The notes: generated by a model from the sequence alone, not told the origin. A DNA stretch of 64,000 nucleotides from Thalassia testudinum (GCA_037157565.1 JAZHRO010000073.1:90126001-90190000); one strand, 5' to 3'. Shown: positions 11,921 to 23,653, numbered from the stretch's first letter. Numbers and translations: made by a program.

Positions 11921-13254
11921 TCCTTCTTTTTCCTCTCCTAGGTGAGCTCTCCTAAGAATTCTCTCAGGCTTAGGATGAAATACTAGACTACCCTCAAGAG
12001 AGCGTCTACCAAGCATACAAAACACACTTCAGGTTCTTATTGAGTAAGTGAAGCCTCCACTCCAAAGATAAGTCAAAAGATCAAGACTTATCCCTTCGTT
12101 CCCACGTAAGTGGTTTAAGAGTGGTGTGGACTTGAAATCTTAACCTTCTTTGTTGCGGAGGTCGAATTAGTTAATATAAATGGCCAAGCAAGTTGTTCAC
12201 TGCAATTACGTGCCTTAGTTCAACCTTCAAGTGCCCTAGGACCTATACTTTGCTTGGATGATACTCCCAAGTGATCAAGTGAGAAGTTACTCCAAGGGTG
12301 AACAAAGGGATGCAAGTAGGGTGAACCCTTCCTTTGAGGCGATGCGTATGCAGTGCCCCTTAAGTACCCTTTTATTCCTTTAAGGGGTGTCCCCCTCCGT
12401 GGAGTATCAAAACACTTGGTCAAAAGATAGTATCACCACCACCACAAAGCACAATAGGAGGGTTTACACCGATAAAGAGTTCGGTGTCTATAACCTTAAG
12501 GGATCGAGCCTTAGTGCGGTGCCTAATGTGCGTGCTCAGTGTCAGAAGTGTGTAACACACCGTAAATCTTTGTAATTTCTTTTGAAATCGCAGACAAGTC
12601 CTTTAGAATCAGATCAAATGTGAATTGCTTTTAGGGTTGGATCTGATTATCTGTCCCACTTTCAGTTATGTGACCACTGAATTAGTAAATTCAAACAACT
12701 TGGTGGTCCTGAATTTTAATTTAAATGCAAATGCGTGAACAGGAGCTGGATGCAAAACTTAGAAAGGTATACCTGTCTCCAGCAATCTTCATGCTAATAT
12801 GCTTGCAATGCAATAATAAGATCTAATGTGCTATTCAATCACCCCTAAATGTGCGCACCTAAGTGCATGCAACTTCTAAATTGGCATCTCGATATTTCTT
12901 TATTGGTTTTAAAGGCAGGCAAGCAGAAAATAGAATCACGCATGCAAAAGAAAATAATGTAAGCCCTAGTAGCTAAAGAATGTGGGGACAAACCCCCAAA
13001 AATTCAGCCCCAATTACTACAAGGGGGAAAAGACAGAAATAAATTTTGTGACGATGGAGAATCCTTTGTGAAAGTAGGATCTTGGTCTCCTACATCTTTT
13101 CCTTGTGTGGCTTAGCTCGTGGTTGCTGTCGTCGCTCTGTTGCACCTCATTGCCTCGTCAGATTCCTCGTACAGTAAAAAAATAAAATTGATCAGATAAT
13201 TGCGCAACTCATAATATTCAAAAATAATGAAGTGAATCTATTGCATCTGTTGGC
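11921..13254 (-). other. Element E untranslated leader
   Basis: About 1.3 kb lies between the primer-binding site and gag. I see no credible gene. I do not see the GTCAAACGACC leader block of elements B, C and G here. Confidence 0.65.
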
Positions 13255-13272
13255 TCCCCGGCAACGATGCCA
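13255..13272 (-). promoter_or_regulatory. Primer-binding site of element E (tRNA-Asp type)
   Basis: The minus strand reads TGGCATCGTTGCCGGGGA. It differs at two positions from TGGCGCCGTTGCCGGGGA, the complement of the tRNA-Asp 3' end. It lies three bases from the LTR start at 13276. Confidence 0.88.
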
Positions 13273-13275
13273 ATT

Positions 13276-14885
13276 TGACAAGTTGATTTTCTGCATTCGA
13301 TTAAGTTTTGCAAATGAAATAATGCATTGTAGTATTTAAGTGGTGGAAAAATCGACTAATCAACAATAAAAATAACCACTCACCGAAGAGCGGGTCGTGT
13401 CCACAGGGAGGCAATGATGCAATAAACTCTCGATTATTTCGTATTCTTTCGTTCAAGTACGAAATCCCTAATCAAATTCTACATGAAATGTGATGGGAAG
13501 AAGATGCACAATAACTCAAAAATATAAGGGTATATGTGCAATTTTTCCTCACTGAAATTTCAATATGTGATGATTTTATGTAATTTTCAATCGACATATA
13601 TTAGAGAAAATTTGTGCACATGTTAATCCCTAAACCAATGTTAAAACATGTGAATATCAATAACGTGCAATTATCAAAAAGTGTAAGTGTGCAGTCACAA
13701 TTTCACCATAATAAAATGATAATAAACTAAAATTGAATTTGGTGGCAATGGCAGTAAATGTAATTTTTAATTAACCTGAAAATAGGGGATTTGTTGCAGC
13801 GGCTTGTACGCACAGGAGGAGGAGAGACGGACGTCGAGGTTGCCGCTGAAGGTCACCCTACCCGGGCCGCACCCGACGGTGGTGACGGCGCAGCTGATGG
13901 CAGCCTGTGGTGGCATCAAGAAGGAGAGGAATGTGGCAGGCGGTGAGCGGTGCACAGTGCAGGGCCAGGCACTGGAGGAGGAGGGCGCACTGCGGTGGCT
14001 GGAGAGGCACAAGCCTGGTAGAGGGGAGTGCCAGGCGCTGGAGAGGCTATGGCTGGTGGCGGGCGCTGGAGGTGCAGGTGTGGTTTTGCCTGTGGTGGTG
14101 AAGGTGCTGGCAGGGTTGAAGGCGTGCCTACAGAGGGTGTGGGATGCCTGCGGGGGGTGTTGGAGGCGCGGGTGCGGTAGGGGCATGCAAGGTGAGGCAC
14201 TGCAGGGAGGCACTGTGCAGGTGCGGCCTGGCAGGTGGGATGCGGGTCTGGCAGGTGTAGGGGGAAGCGCATGCGGGGGTGCGGGCACTTGCAGGGGTGC
14301 GGGCAGGTTCACGAGGAAAACTTGGGTGGTGTGAGCACTAGAAGGGGGAAGCGCCTGCGGCCGCAGGTGGGGTGGAGCGGGCGCCTGCATGGCACTGGTG
14401 GCCAGGGCGTGAGTGCCTGCAGGCATTGGGTGCAGGTGCAGGCTGGAAGGTGATGGCACTGGAAAGGGGTGCGGTGATGGCGCTAGTGCGGTCATCTGCA
14501 GTCGCGGCTGGAGGGAGTGGTGGAAGACTTGGTGCACAGTGCACACGATGGTTGCACGGTTCCTCAATGATGCCCTCTTCTCCTGCGCTCCACCTCCTCT
14601 TAACTCCTCTCTTCCGCCCTTCAAGGGATTTCCAAAATCCCCTTGCTATTTTTGGCCGGCAGCTATTGAGGGTGGCCGGAGGATGGGGGAAAAATACATG
14701 CCACCGGTTGTTTGTTGTGGAAATTTATTCCCCAACTCCTTGTTCTTTCTAAATATCATTCCTGCACATAAAAACAACAAAATCATTACATATTAAGTTA
14801 AAGAATGTTATAAAATAGATGTAAACTTAAATCATGATGCATGCAAATATTCTATAACTTAATGTAGTTATTAGCAAACCTAAAA
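13276..14885 (-). repeat. Element E 5' LTR, left part
   Basis: It is collinear with 3354-4936 of the other LTR and carries the same GC-rich island (about 13800-14560). The LINE target duplication CAAACCTAAAA ends it at 14875-14885. The remaining 54 bp of LTR lie at 17497-17550. Confidence 0.9.
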
Positions 14886-17485
14886 CAAGAAATCGATTGG
14901 AGGGAGAGATCTAGGTAGCTGTTGCTTGAGGGGGATGCCAATACAAAGTTTTTTTATCTTGCAGCTAGTTCTCGGAGACGTGTTAATTTTATATCCTCTG
15001 TTTTGTGTAATGGACATAGAGTCTCTTCTGATCAGGAGATTAAATCTGAAGCCATCAAACACTTTAGAGAGGCATCTTAGGCATCTAAGAGGGGGAATTG
15101 GAGAATGGCCGGCAATGAGGGTCCTAGGGTCTCGAGTGAATAGGCAAAGCTCTTGACGGCACCTATTACTGAGTAGGAGACCTTGCAAGCAATCAGTGAA
15201 TTAAATGTGGAAGGCTCTCCCGGCCCGGATGGAGTACAGGTTTTCTTTTACAAGGAGATGTGGGGTATGGTGGGTAAGGAAGTGATGGATGTTATCAGAG
15301 AATTTGAGGTGGGGAAAGCGGGTTTTGAGAGGATTAACAAGTCCTACCTGTTTCTTTTGCCTAAATTAATGGGAGCAGAGCATTTTTCTGAGTTCAGGCC
15401 GATTTCCCTCTCAAACTCCATCTATCTTATCATCAGCAAGACCTTGGCTAATAGGCTGAGAATTGTGCTACAGGATCTGATTCATCTAGTGCAGTCTACC
15501 TTCTTGCCCAACAGATCTCTTCAAGAATCCTTCATTTTGGCTCAGGAAATGGTTAGTGGTTGGCATCGAAGGAAGTGCAAGGCATTCATGTGGAAAGTGG
15601 ATTTCCAGAAGGTCTATGATTCGATCTCTTGGTCGTACTTGTGGGAGATTTTTAGAAGAAGAGGGTTTCCTCCTCTCTGGATCCAATGGATGAAACGGTG
15701 TATCACTACGGCTTCTTTTTCGCCTTTGGTCAATAGCAGGCCATGTGGAGCTTGGATCCAACCTCAGCGGGGGGTTAGACAAGGGTGTCCCTTAGCCCCA
15801 TTGATCTTCAACCTTGCGGTGGATGGGCTTGCAAGGTATGCTTGCAAACTGGCTATGGTGGGTGCCATTAGAGGATACTCACTGTCTAACAGGGGAAACC
15901 TGGCCCCCATATTGCAGTATGCAGATGACACAGTGTTTTTTGTTGAGGGATCCAGACATGAGGAACATGCTCTGGGGCTACTAGTAAAGATTTTTTGTGA
16001 CATTTCAGGTTTATGTCTGAATAAGGATAAGTCGATTTTGATTTGCTTTGGCATGAATGAGTAGGAGCAGAGCGAGCTAGAGGGTGTTTTGGAGTCTCCC
16101 CGTGCTAAATTGCCATTGAGATACCTTGGTCTACCTCTGAGGGCCATAAAACTGAAAAAATCAGATTGGAATGTTCTTTTTGAGAGGGTGTCTGGTAAGC
16201 TGAAGGGCTGGAGTAGTAGATTCCTTTCTAAAGGTGGAAGATTAATCCTACTTAATTCAGTCATAACAGCCATACTGATTTTCTACTTCAGCATTTTTAA
16301 GGCCCCAAAATGTATTTGGAAGAGATTGGATACTATGAGGAAGAGATTTTTCTGGAAGGGTGCAGGACATGAGGGCGGTTTCATGCAGCCCATCAGATGG
16401 AATTGTATCTGCAGACCTAAGGAGATCGGGGGGCTAGGAATTAAAGCACTTAAGGAGTTCAATGAAGCCTTGTTGTTGAAATGGGCCATCAGGATTCTGG
16501 ATGGCAAGGAGGGATTGATGGAGGACCTGATCAGGGACTATTATGGGCAATCTAATAGCAGTCTACAGAGGCTTCAGCCAAAGAGGCCGTATCCATTTTG
16601 GCGTTCAGTGATTGCTACTATCACCAGCTATTGGCATCTGCTGCAACCAAAGCTAGGAGATGGCAGAGGGTTCAGCTTATGGAATGAGCGGTGGTCTGAC
16701 TTGGGCCTGCTGAAAGAGGTTTATCCAAGGGTGTATGGTGCTGCTGTAGATAAGGCAGCCACAGTTAGCAGTCTGTGGTCTCAAGAAGAAGGATGCTAGC
16801 AGCTGGAAGAATTACAGCAGTGTAGGTAGGGCACTCGTCTGTGGGAGGAGAGGCAGAAATTGATGGCGAGTCTACAGCAGCTACAACTTGTGAATAATGG
16901 GACAGATACTTACTGCTGGCAGGGTGGTTTTTTAGTGAAGCAAGCATATGAGAAAGTTATTAGAGCAAATAATGAGGTGGAATGGGACCCCATTGATAGA
17001 AAGATTTGGCTCCTTAAAGTTCCTCTGAAGGTTCAGATCATCTTGTGGCTATGCAGACGTGATGGGCTGATCACTGGTGATCTGCAACACAGAAGGATGG
17101 GGACTGTGCTAAATGTATGCCCTCTTTGTGGATTTCACTCTGATAGTGCATCACACATTTTTCCCTCCTGTTTGATCACGGATAAGATTTGGAGGTTGGT
17201 TTGTTTAGAACCCCTTCCTTCCTGGGATTCAGTGTGGCAGAGGTTCATCACTCCTAGTCGACCCATGGGGGCTATGGCAGCTGCGTTGTGGTGTGTATGG
17301 AGGGCGCGTAATGATAAGCTTTTTCAGGAGAGATTGGTGAGTTGCGAGAATATTGTAATGGAGTGCTGGTCTCTCATACAAAGTTGGGCTTCATACCTGT
17401 AATTGCTTTTTTGATATGGAATATACTACCCTTCAGGTTGCTATCGGATCTTGATAGCAATCCTCAATGTTTCAAAAAAAAAAAA
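14886..17485 (+). mobile_element. 5'-truncated L1-clade LINE nested in element E
   Basis: An 11-bp target duplication CAAACCTAAAA occurs at 14875-14885 and 17486-17496. The element ends in a run of 12 A (17474-17485), as expected of target-primed reverse transcription. The 2.6-kb copy lacks ORF1 and the endonuclease domain. Confidence 0.93.
15183..17402 (+). pseudogene. LINE ORF2 C-terminal part: reverse transcriptase and zinc-finger region
   Basis: It would perform target-primed reverse transcription. In one frame come SPGPDG, FRPISLSN, KVDFQKVYDSISW, GVRQGCPLAPLIF and the catalytic YADD (QYADDTVFF) near 15920. A C-terminal part holds PLRYLGLPL and a CPLCG...HIF...C zinc-binding block (zf-RVT type) around 17120-17170. 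In-frame stops at 16062-16064 and 16797-16799 split it. Upstream of 15183 the RT N-terminal region continues in a different frame. No RNase H domain is visible after RT, which fits the L1 clade. Confidence 0.93.
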
Positions 17486-17496
17486 CAAACCTAAAA

Positions 17497-17550
17497 GGTA
17501 AGATTAAAGTTACTTCGGTATAATACTAGTCCATTAAAATGGACTCATCA
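17497..17550 (-). repeat. Element E 5' LTR, right end
   Basis: These 54 bp match the last part of the left LTR (about 4969-5022) and end in ATCA. The TCGAA target duplication follows at 17551-17555. Confidence 0.9.
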
Positions 17551-17555
17551 TCGAA

Positions 17556-19040
17556 CATAGGGATGTGTGAAATTGGATAAAATACTCTCTTTTTGTCACA
17601 AAAATTCATCATTTGTTTCACCTATAAACTAGATAGAATGAGAAAGGAAGGGAGAGAGAGAAGAGAGATAGGGTTAGAAATCCATGATAAGATATGAGGA
17701 CAATATATAAAAGATCTAGTCTATTAATTATCAAATGTTGTAAACCAGAAAAAAAAGAGGAATGATTAAGTGAAAGAAAGGAACTACACCATTACATAAA
17801 TTAAACTAAGAATAAGGAACAAGAAAGCGTCGAGGTAGCCACAGCGGTGGAGGAGCTAACGTCGACGGCTTGACGCTTTCACAACCATGCTTGGGAGCTC
17901 TAAGAGTGGTGGAGTTGCTTAGGTAGATGATTGATGCAAATGGGAGGGGAAGTGCCCTTCTTATAGTTGAGGAAAGGGCTCAAATTCGTCATTGGGTCAA
18001 TAGCGACATTCAAAATGTCACTAAAGACTCACCACATCCGTCACCCTTGCCCCCACCCTTGCACCTCAAATCGCCAGCTGCCTCCACGCGCGCATAGTGC
18101 ATGTGTCGTTTAAGCTATCCAATAAAATATTAGAAGAGCTGGATTCAAACCTCGCCCATGCCTTAAATCGCCAGCTGTGTGCGTGTCAGATGTGGCATGC
18201 TCGAGTGCATGATTGTGCACGTAAGTAGCGAGTGGATAGATGGCATTCATTGCGCTCGATTGAACAAGCCAATTTCAATTGGCTTGTGATGGAGGCGAAG
18301 TGGGATTTGATCCCTCGTCGGGTGTATGTGGGATGGAGGCATGACCAATATGCCATCAGCGTGGATGGTTGTGAAGATGTTGAGGTGTTGGAGTGGTGGC
18401 AACCAATGGATGCTGATCCAATGGTGGATCTTGCACAAAGAAGGAGTTGGAGCTACCTCGAGCGTGCGATGGAGGTGGCTTCTCAACTGTTGGATCAAGA
18501 TCCAACAGCTGAGGGTGGAGGGTACGGATGATGCGGTGATGAAGGGATGGTGTTGGGCAGCCTAGATGGCAACACGTGGTGCCATTTGGACCACCCATGT
18601 TCTTTCTGTTGTAGGAGATGTCACGGTGCTTGGATTGCAATGATTCCCACGCTGCTGGACTGTGATCGTTGCTTCGAATCCATCCGTACGGTCAGATTTT
18701 TCATCCGACGCCCAAAAGGATGTCGCATTGCCTCCTAGCCGTTGATCTTTCTCAAGCTTTTTGTGGGAGCTACAGAGGCTGGATCGAAGTGATTTGGAGT
18801 CCATTGGACTATGTTTGTCGATTTGGATCCATCTATATGGTCTGATCGCTCATCTGAGACCTGTTTCAAAATAGACTTTTGCGCATTGTCATTAAACATT
18901 CATTCTATGTGATTAAAATGTAAAGATCACGCAATACACATGCAATGCTCCCAAGCCCATTGTAATATGTCATTATCGCACAAGTATCCCCAAATTGACT
19001 CTAATTGATAATATTAACATTGAACATTGTAAAGTCATCA
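17556..19040 (-). repeat. Element D 5' LTR, right part
   Basis: It continues the LTR begun at 3254; about 1585 bp in total. Features shared with the other LTRs are a TATA box on the minus strand (17958-17965, TATAAGAA), a GATC palindrome (18487-18508), an ACGTGGTGCCAT block near 18570, and two copies of a ~50-bp TCCGTAYGGTC-type block (about 18665-18715 and 18804-18860). I place the end at 19040 because GTCATCA there matches the terminal TCA of the other families; the matching target duplication is outside the window. Open frames in the interval do not look like genes. Confidence 0.6.
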
Positions 19041-19420
19041 CATCTCCCATGCAAAACCCCAGTAGGGCATTTCCACAAACTTATCCTGAAAGAACTCACT
19101 GAAGCATTTTGATGAACACCTTGTAGGCATCAAAAAAATTAGTATCTTAACTATTCCATTCCAAATGTCACTAAAAAACTAAGAGACATTGGCACAGATT
19201 TGGGGAAGGAAAGGTAAGATTTTGAGTGATTAGACCTGAGCAGTTAAGAACTCTTACCCTTTCTCAAGTAGATCAAGTGTAGATCATGAGTGGATCGTGA
19301 TCGGATCATGTGTGACCGTAAGGTAATCAAGTTACGAATCGAGTGCAAGTCGTGATGAGATCATGTAAGACATCAAGAGAAAAGTTTGTGTGAACAAGAG
19401 GAGATTTGACCTATGGGTAT
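19041..19420. other. Unassigned spacer
   Basis: I see no gene or recognised repeat. Several GATCATG-like words recur around 19265-19370. It is probably older host sequence into which D and the B/A array inserted; its continuation is at 38995. Confidence 0.4.
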
Positions 19421-19814
19421 TGATCACATGTGTTTTGCGTGTTTGAATCGGGGTTACGAGCAACCCATCATCGTACTTGCAAAACTCATGATCAAATATA
19501 ATTTATACCGAAAAGCCAAGGGAGTCCTAGGTTGAACACAGGGAGGTGACGTTTACTTTGAATGAAAACCGTGCTTCGATTTGTTTCTTTTTGGTTTTTT
19601 AAGGCTTTGTTATTTTTTTTGTTTCTGAAATAAAATGACAGGCAATCACAAGAGAAAGATAGAATCAAATATGATATATTGCATGAATGTCAATTACAAT
19701 AATCTAGAAAGGATAAAAAAGAGGGGGAGGTGAGAAGAAATCTCACGAAATGGCTATTCAGTGAGATGACGGCGCCTGGCAGAAGCTCGAACGAAGGAGT
19801 TGAGAACCAGGATG
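19421..19814 (-). repeat. LTR1 of the array, left part
   Basis: It begins TGATCACATGTG and is collinear with the starts of LTR2 and LTR3. It is interrupted after GGATG (19810-19814), the target duplication of element G, and resumes at 29465. Confidence 0.9.
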
Positions 19815-20638
19815 TGATTGCGCAGCAATCATAGGTCTTAATTGACCTAAATTAGGCTAGGACTTAGCATAAGTTAGGGTTATTCATGCATGCATACCAT
19901 TATCTGCATCTTTACTGCTTTCCTTTAGCTATGCATAAAATAATGTTATAATGTGCTGATCAAGTGCATTATGTCAATTGCAGGAAATAACCAGATCAGG
20001 AGCTGGATCTAAAGTTGGATCAGGAATAACAGGAGCTTTAGCAGAGCTGGAGCAGAAGGCCGAGTTAAGATGTACGAATAATAATGTAAGGGTGTTAAAA
20101 GTTTGCTATTCTATTAAGTAGGAATAAAGCAGTAAAATGTGAAGAGCTTAGGTCCATCCTAGCCCTAGGATAGCCTAGAGACTTCCCCAAGCCTTAGCCA
20201 CCCTTAGTTAGGTCACAACACCCTAGGAAGCCCTAAAACCCTAGTTCCAACCCTTCTATAGACGTCTAGATAAGTTTTAAGAGCCAAATCCCGCACACTT
20301 CAAACCCACTTCTGCAGTGTTATTGGATGTCCAGACACTTTGCCAGATGTCTAATTTCTGCAGAATACCCAAAACAGAACCCGAAATCCTTCCTGAATCT
20401 GATTGGACATCCAGACAACAAGTCCGGACTTCTGATTTTTGAGTATAAGACATCTGAATATATTATTAGACATCTGATACTGCTATCCAATTCCTGTTTT
20501 GAGATTTAAGCCTTGATCTTAGATCTCTAGGTCCCTAAACCCAATTCCAACCCCATAGGAATCTAAATTAAGGTGCCCTAACCTGAGTACATCAGCTCTA
20601 GACCTCCCTAAGGACCTAATTGGGTCCTCACTAAATCT

Positions 20639-20870
20639 AATTGACTTGGATCTTAGTCAATTCCATCAGCCTATTCAATTGTACTCATTGAGTCCAATTG
20701 AGCCCTGATCTCAGCACACACTGTCCAATTGGACTCAGTGAGAGTCCAATTGACCTAGACCTGACTTAATTGAGTTGTTTTACTCTCAATTAAGTTTCCA
20801 CATACCCAATTAAACTTGTATTAAGTTTAATTGCACTTTACCTTAGTGAATTAGGGTTTATAACCCTAAT
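20639..20870. repeat. Six consecutive inverted repeats in the G LTR
   Basis: The six hairpins are: 20639-20662 (8-bp arms AATTGACT), 20676-20700 (12-bp arms, one mismatch here and perfect in the other LTR), 20726-20752 (11-bp CAATTGGACTC), 20765-20794 (10-bp CTTAATTGAG), 20807-20833 (11-bp CAATTAAACTT) and 20850-20870 (9-bp ATTAGGGTT). The same series is in the 3' LTR at 28117-28346. Confidence 0.9.
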
Positions 20871-21133
20871 TTGAGACCTACCTTGACCTAAACCCACTAG
20901 AACCCAACCTAATCAACCTAGCCACCTAAGTTTCGACCCACACACACCCACACACACCATCCACATGAAAATATCTAGCCTAGAGATCTCTAGAACTCTC
21001 TACCATGTGTGGTTGCCTTGGTTGCCAAAAATAGAAACCAAGAGCCATCCAATTTTTAGATCCACATTTGGTGGATCTAAAAACCACCATCCACCCTCTC
21101 TCTCTAACTCTCCCACGAGCTCCCACCATAGAC

Positions 21134-21186
21134 CTCTCTAGAGAATTCCATAATTCTCTAGAGAGCTTCCCTTAGCTCTATAAAAA
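21134..21186 (+). promoter_or_regulatory. LTR promoter of element G: hairpin and TATA box
   Basis: A perfect inverted repeat has 14-bp arms (CTCTCTAGAGAATT / AATTCTCTAGAGAG) and a CCAT loop at 21134-21165. It precedes TATAAAAA at 21179-21186 by 13 bp. The 3' LTR keeps the TATA box (28645-28652) but has a decayed hairpin. Transcription would start some 30 bp downstream. Confidence 0.7.
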
Positions 21187-21989
21187 GACCCCTTGGGTGG
21201 CCATTTGCACCCATTCACTTCCTTGGCATCCATTCCACTTAGAATTGCCACTTCCATCTCCACTCCACCTCCATGAGTTGAGCATCACCATGGAGGCCAC
21301 CATCTGCACGCCAGGAAGCTGGATCAGCTCCCCAACCTCTCTCCAAGGACCGGCCTAAGTTCCATTGGCCGCCCCTCATTCTTCTCTCAACCACTCAAAG
21401 GCCATCAGGGACCACCCCTGAATGCCCTTCCATTATGCTAGATTTAGATTATGCTCTTCGTATATTTATTGCTTTCATTTAGTGCTTGGTAGTGTAGTCT
21501 TGCTTCTCCCCCAATGATACATGTGAAATCCCCCATCGATTCTTGTTTGCGATCATTTTCTGGTAGCTAGATTTAATTTTCAAGCATTTATGTACAAGCT
21601 TTCCTCTATATTCCTTGTGCAACAACTCCCAAATGAATGAATGAAAACACATTTATATATATGTATATCTATCTTTTTTAAATCACCATGAGCTTAATGA
21701 TTGCTATTATCTTTTGCATGATTAATGTTGCCTATTTCTAACTCTTAATATTCTTGCAATTAAGCATGTCATACATAAATACATAATAATCACGAACTGG
21801 CATGCGATTCAAAATAAAGTAGAGCGGCAAAAAGATCGATTTCAAAAGTAAAAGCAATGCCTCCCAGAGACGAACGGCCGGGACTCAAGTCTCGTTATCT
21901 TTAGAAATCAATTTTCGACGAATGTTTTTGTGTGACTATACTACGATTTCCAACGACTTTCAAATGCGCGAAAATGGCTTTTTGTCACA

Positions 21990-22007
21990 TGGTGCCGTTG
22001 CCGGGGA
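21990..22007 (+). promoter_or_regulatory. Primer-binding site of element G (tRNA-Asp type)
   Basis: TGGTGCCGTTGCCGGGGA lies two bases after the LTR end. It differs at one position from the complement of the tRNA-Asp 3' end. Confidence 0.93.
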
Positions 22008-23653
22008 GGCAACGTCATTTTTCTTGATTTCGATCTTTTAATATATCACTGACAAATCTACCTCTACTTTGTTTTTGATGCGCAGGACAACACGGAACGA
22101 AAATGGGATCTGTGCACACACCGAGAGCGGTGAAGAAAAATCAGGTGCACATCATCTATCTTAAATTAGGTTTCTCTTTCTGAACCCTAGGAGTAGATTT
22201 ACTTGCTGCAATTTCTTTTCAAAAATTCTTTGTGAAAAAAATATATATTTTTTTCGCATTTTTGTGAAAAAGAAAAAAAATCAAAAAGAAAAATTTTGAA
22301 AGAAAAAATCTAGATTAGATTTCCTTTTGAGCTTAGGTTAGTTTGAAAAAAAGAAAAGAAAAAAAAATATTTTCTTTGAATCTTTTGAAAAATTCTTTTT
22401 GAAAAAAAACATGTGGAAAATTTTTGAAAAAAAATCTTTTTGGTGGAAAGCTTAGATTTTAGTTTAAACCTCTTTAAAAGCTTTTCTACAATCTTCTAAT
22501 TTTCTGTTATATTTCAAACTAATTTAAAAATTTGATTGATGAAAAAATACTAATCAAAAAATTCGAAAATTCAGGTCAAATCTTCATTTTCAAACCTCCT
22601 TTCAAATTCCATTGTTATTTTGAAAAATTCCAAGTATATAATTTTTAAAAATTCATGAAGTGCACGGGGGTCAGATTGACCCAGATTCAAAATTTTTCAA
22701 GTTTAAAAAGTGATTCCGAGAAATTTACAAATTTGTTTTGACTAAAACTGGTGGGGTTTGAAAGCTAATCTCATTGGCTTTATTTTCCATATTTGTCCTA
22801 AATTTTTGAAGATCATTTGATACAGTTTCAAAGTGGAAAATCGACTAGGGGTCATAATTCCAAATCTGACCCCCTGATATTCAAAATTCTCTGAAAATTC
22901 GGTTGAAATAGTAAAAATTTGAAAAAAATATTCTCTGAAAAACTAATTGAATAAAGAATCTACTTGCAAAATTTAAAAATAATTTGATTCCAATTATTAT
23001 CAGAGAATCAACATTATTTTTGTGGTCAGCTGAAATAGAGAAAAACCCTAGAAATGCATGCAACTTGGGTTGAACGTTTAGGGTCACAACTAGAGACCAC
23101 ACATTGGGCTAACTTAGACTTAATAAAGCCTAGTTAGCCGGTGAACTTGGTCACCTTGTGGGCCACTCACCACAAACCCCACTGAAGAAAATGGGTTAAA
23201 ATTAACTTTAAAATACGAAATCAACCCGAGTTCGCTATCGTACTACTGGGTGAGTTTAATCTCTCTTGCCAAACATGGTGACTAAGTCTGCGCGGTAGTG
23301 TCAAACGACCGCGGCTCGGGGGTCAACGGAACCAGAGGCATAAGCCAAAGGAAGAACCTTCCCCTTGGTCCCCTCGTAACCAGACTGGCTGGGTTAGCTT
23401 GAGAGGCGGGATTCACTTTCAGTTGGTTGTACAACGAACTTATCTTCAGGAATTCAAATCCCTAACGAAAAATCTGGTCACCTGATCTATAAGGACCATT
23501 TGATTGACAGGGCCTTAGCCTTGTCCTGCATGGCTACACCAACCTAGGGGTTGGGCGGTGTATGCACGAAAGGAGATCACTTCGACCTCACTTGGTTGGA
23601 CCTTGGGAGCCGCTCCCAAGGAGGCGTGTTACTTCTTCATCTGCTGAGCCACG
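22008..23653 (+). other. Element G untranslated leader
   Basis: This is a 1.65-kb leader. About 22180-22560 is rich in A and T runs. About 23298-23392 is a conserved block shared with the leaders of B and C (GTCAAACGACC, then AACCAGAGGCATAAGCC, then GGAAGAACCTTC). No coding potential is visible before the ATG at 23654. Confidence 0.8.
23298..23392 (+). promoter_or_regulatory. Conserved leader block (candidate packaging or translation signal)
   Basis: Most of about 95 nt match element B (33681-33779, minus) and C (49230-49330, minus) by eye, although these belong to different LTR families. It contains a small stem GGAAG-AAC-CTTCC. The role is inferred only from position and conservation. Confidence 0.55.

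Larger units (their letters stand above)
3354..17550 (-). mobile_element. Element E: full-length, decayed autonomous Athila-like Ty3/gypsy retrotransposon
   Basis: LTRs of about 1.67 kb (3354-5022; 13276-17550 less a nested LINE) bracket an 8.25-kb internal region. Both LTRs begin TGACAAGT and end in ATCA. Identical 5-bp target duplications TCGAA occur at 3349-3353 and 17551-17555. On the minus strand the order is primer-binding site, gag, protease, RT, RNase H, integrase, a 1.6-kb non-coding spacer and polypurine tract. RT has the FMDD form of the YxDD box, and protease has DLG in place of DTG; both fit Athila-type elements. Many stops and frame changes mean it cannot be active. It is inserted in the LTR of element D. 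Confidence 0.93.
19815..21987 (+). repeat. Element G 5' LTR
   Basis: The ends are TGATTG and TTTGTCA. It contains a cluster of six hairpins (20639-20870), a 14-bp-arm hairpin (21134-21165) and a TATA box (21179-21186). A short open frame at 20327-20509 is also present in the other LTR but has no sign of being a gene. Confidence 0.95.

Noticed and set aside
13767..14624. Open frame of 285 codons on the minus strand, Pro/Ala/His-rich, with counterparts at 3945-4676
   Set aside because: It lies in the GC-rich island of the E LTR, is open in several frames on both strands, and is Pro/Ala/Ser low complexity. This is a base-composition effect, not a gene.
20327..20509. Short frame repeated at 27805-27987
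   Set aside because: It is duplicated only because it lies in the two LTRs of G; it has no start context or domain.
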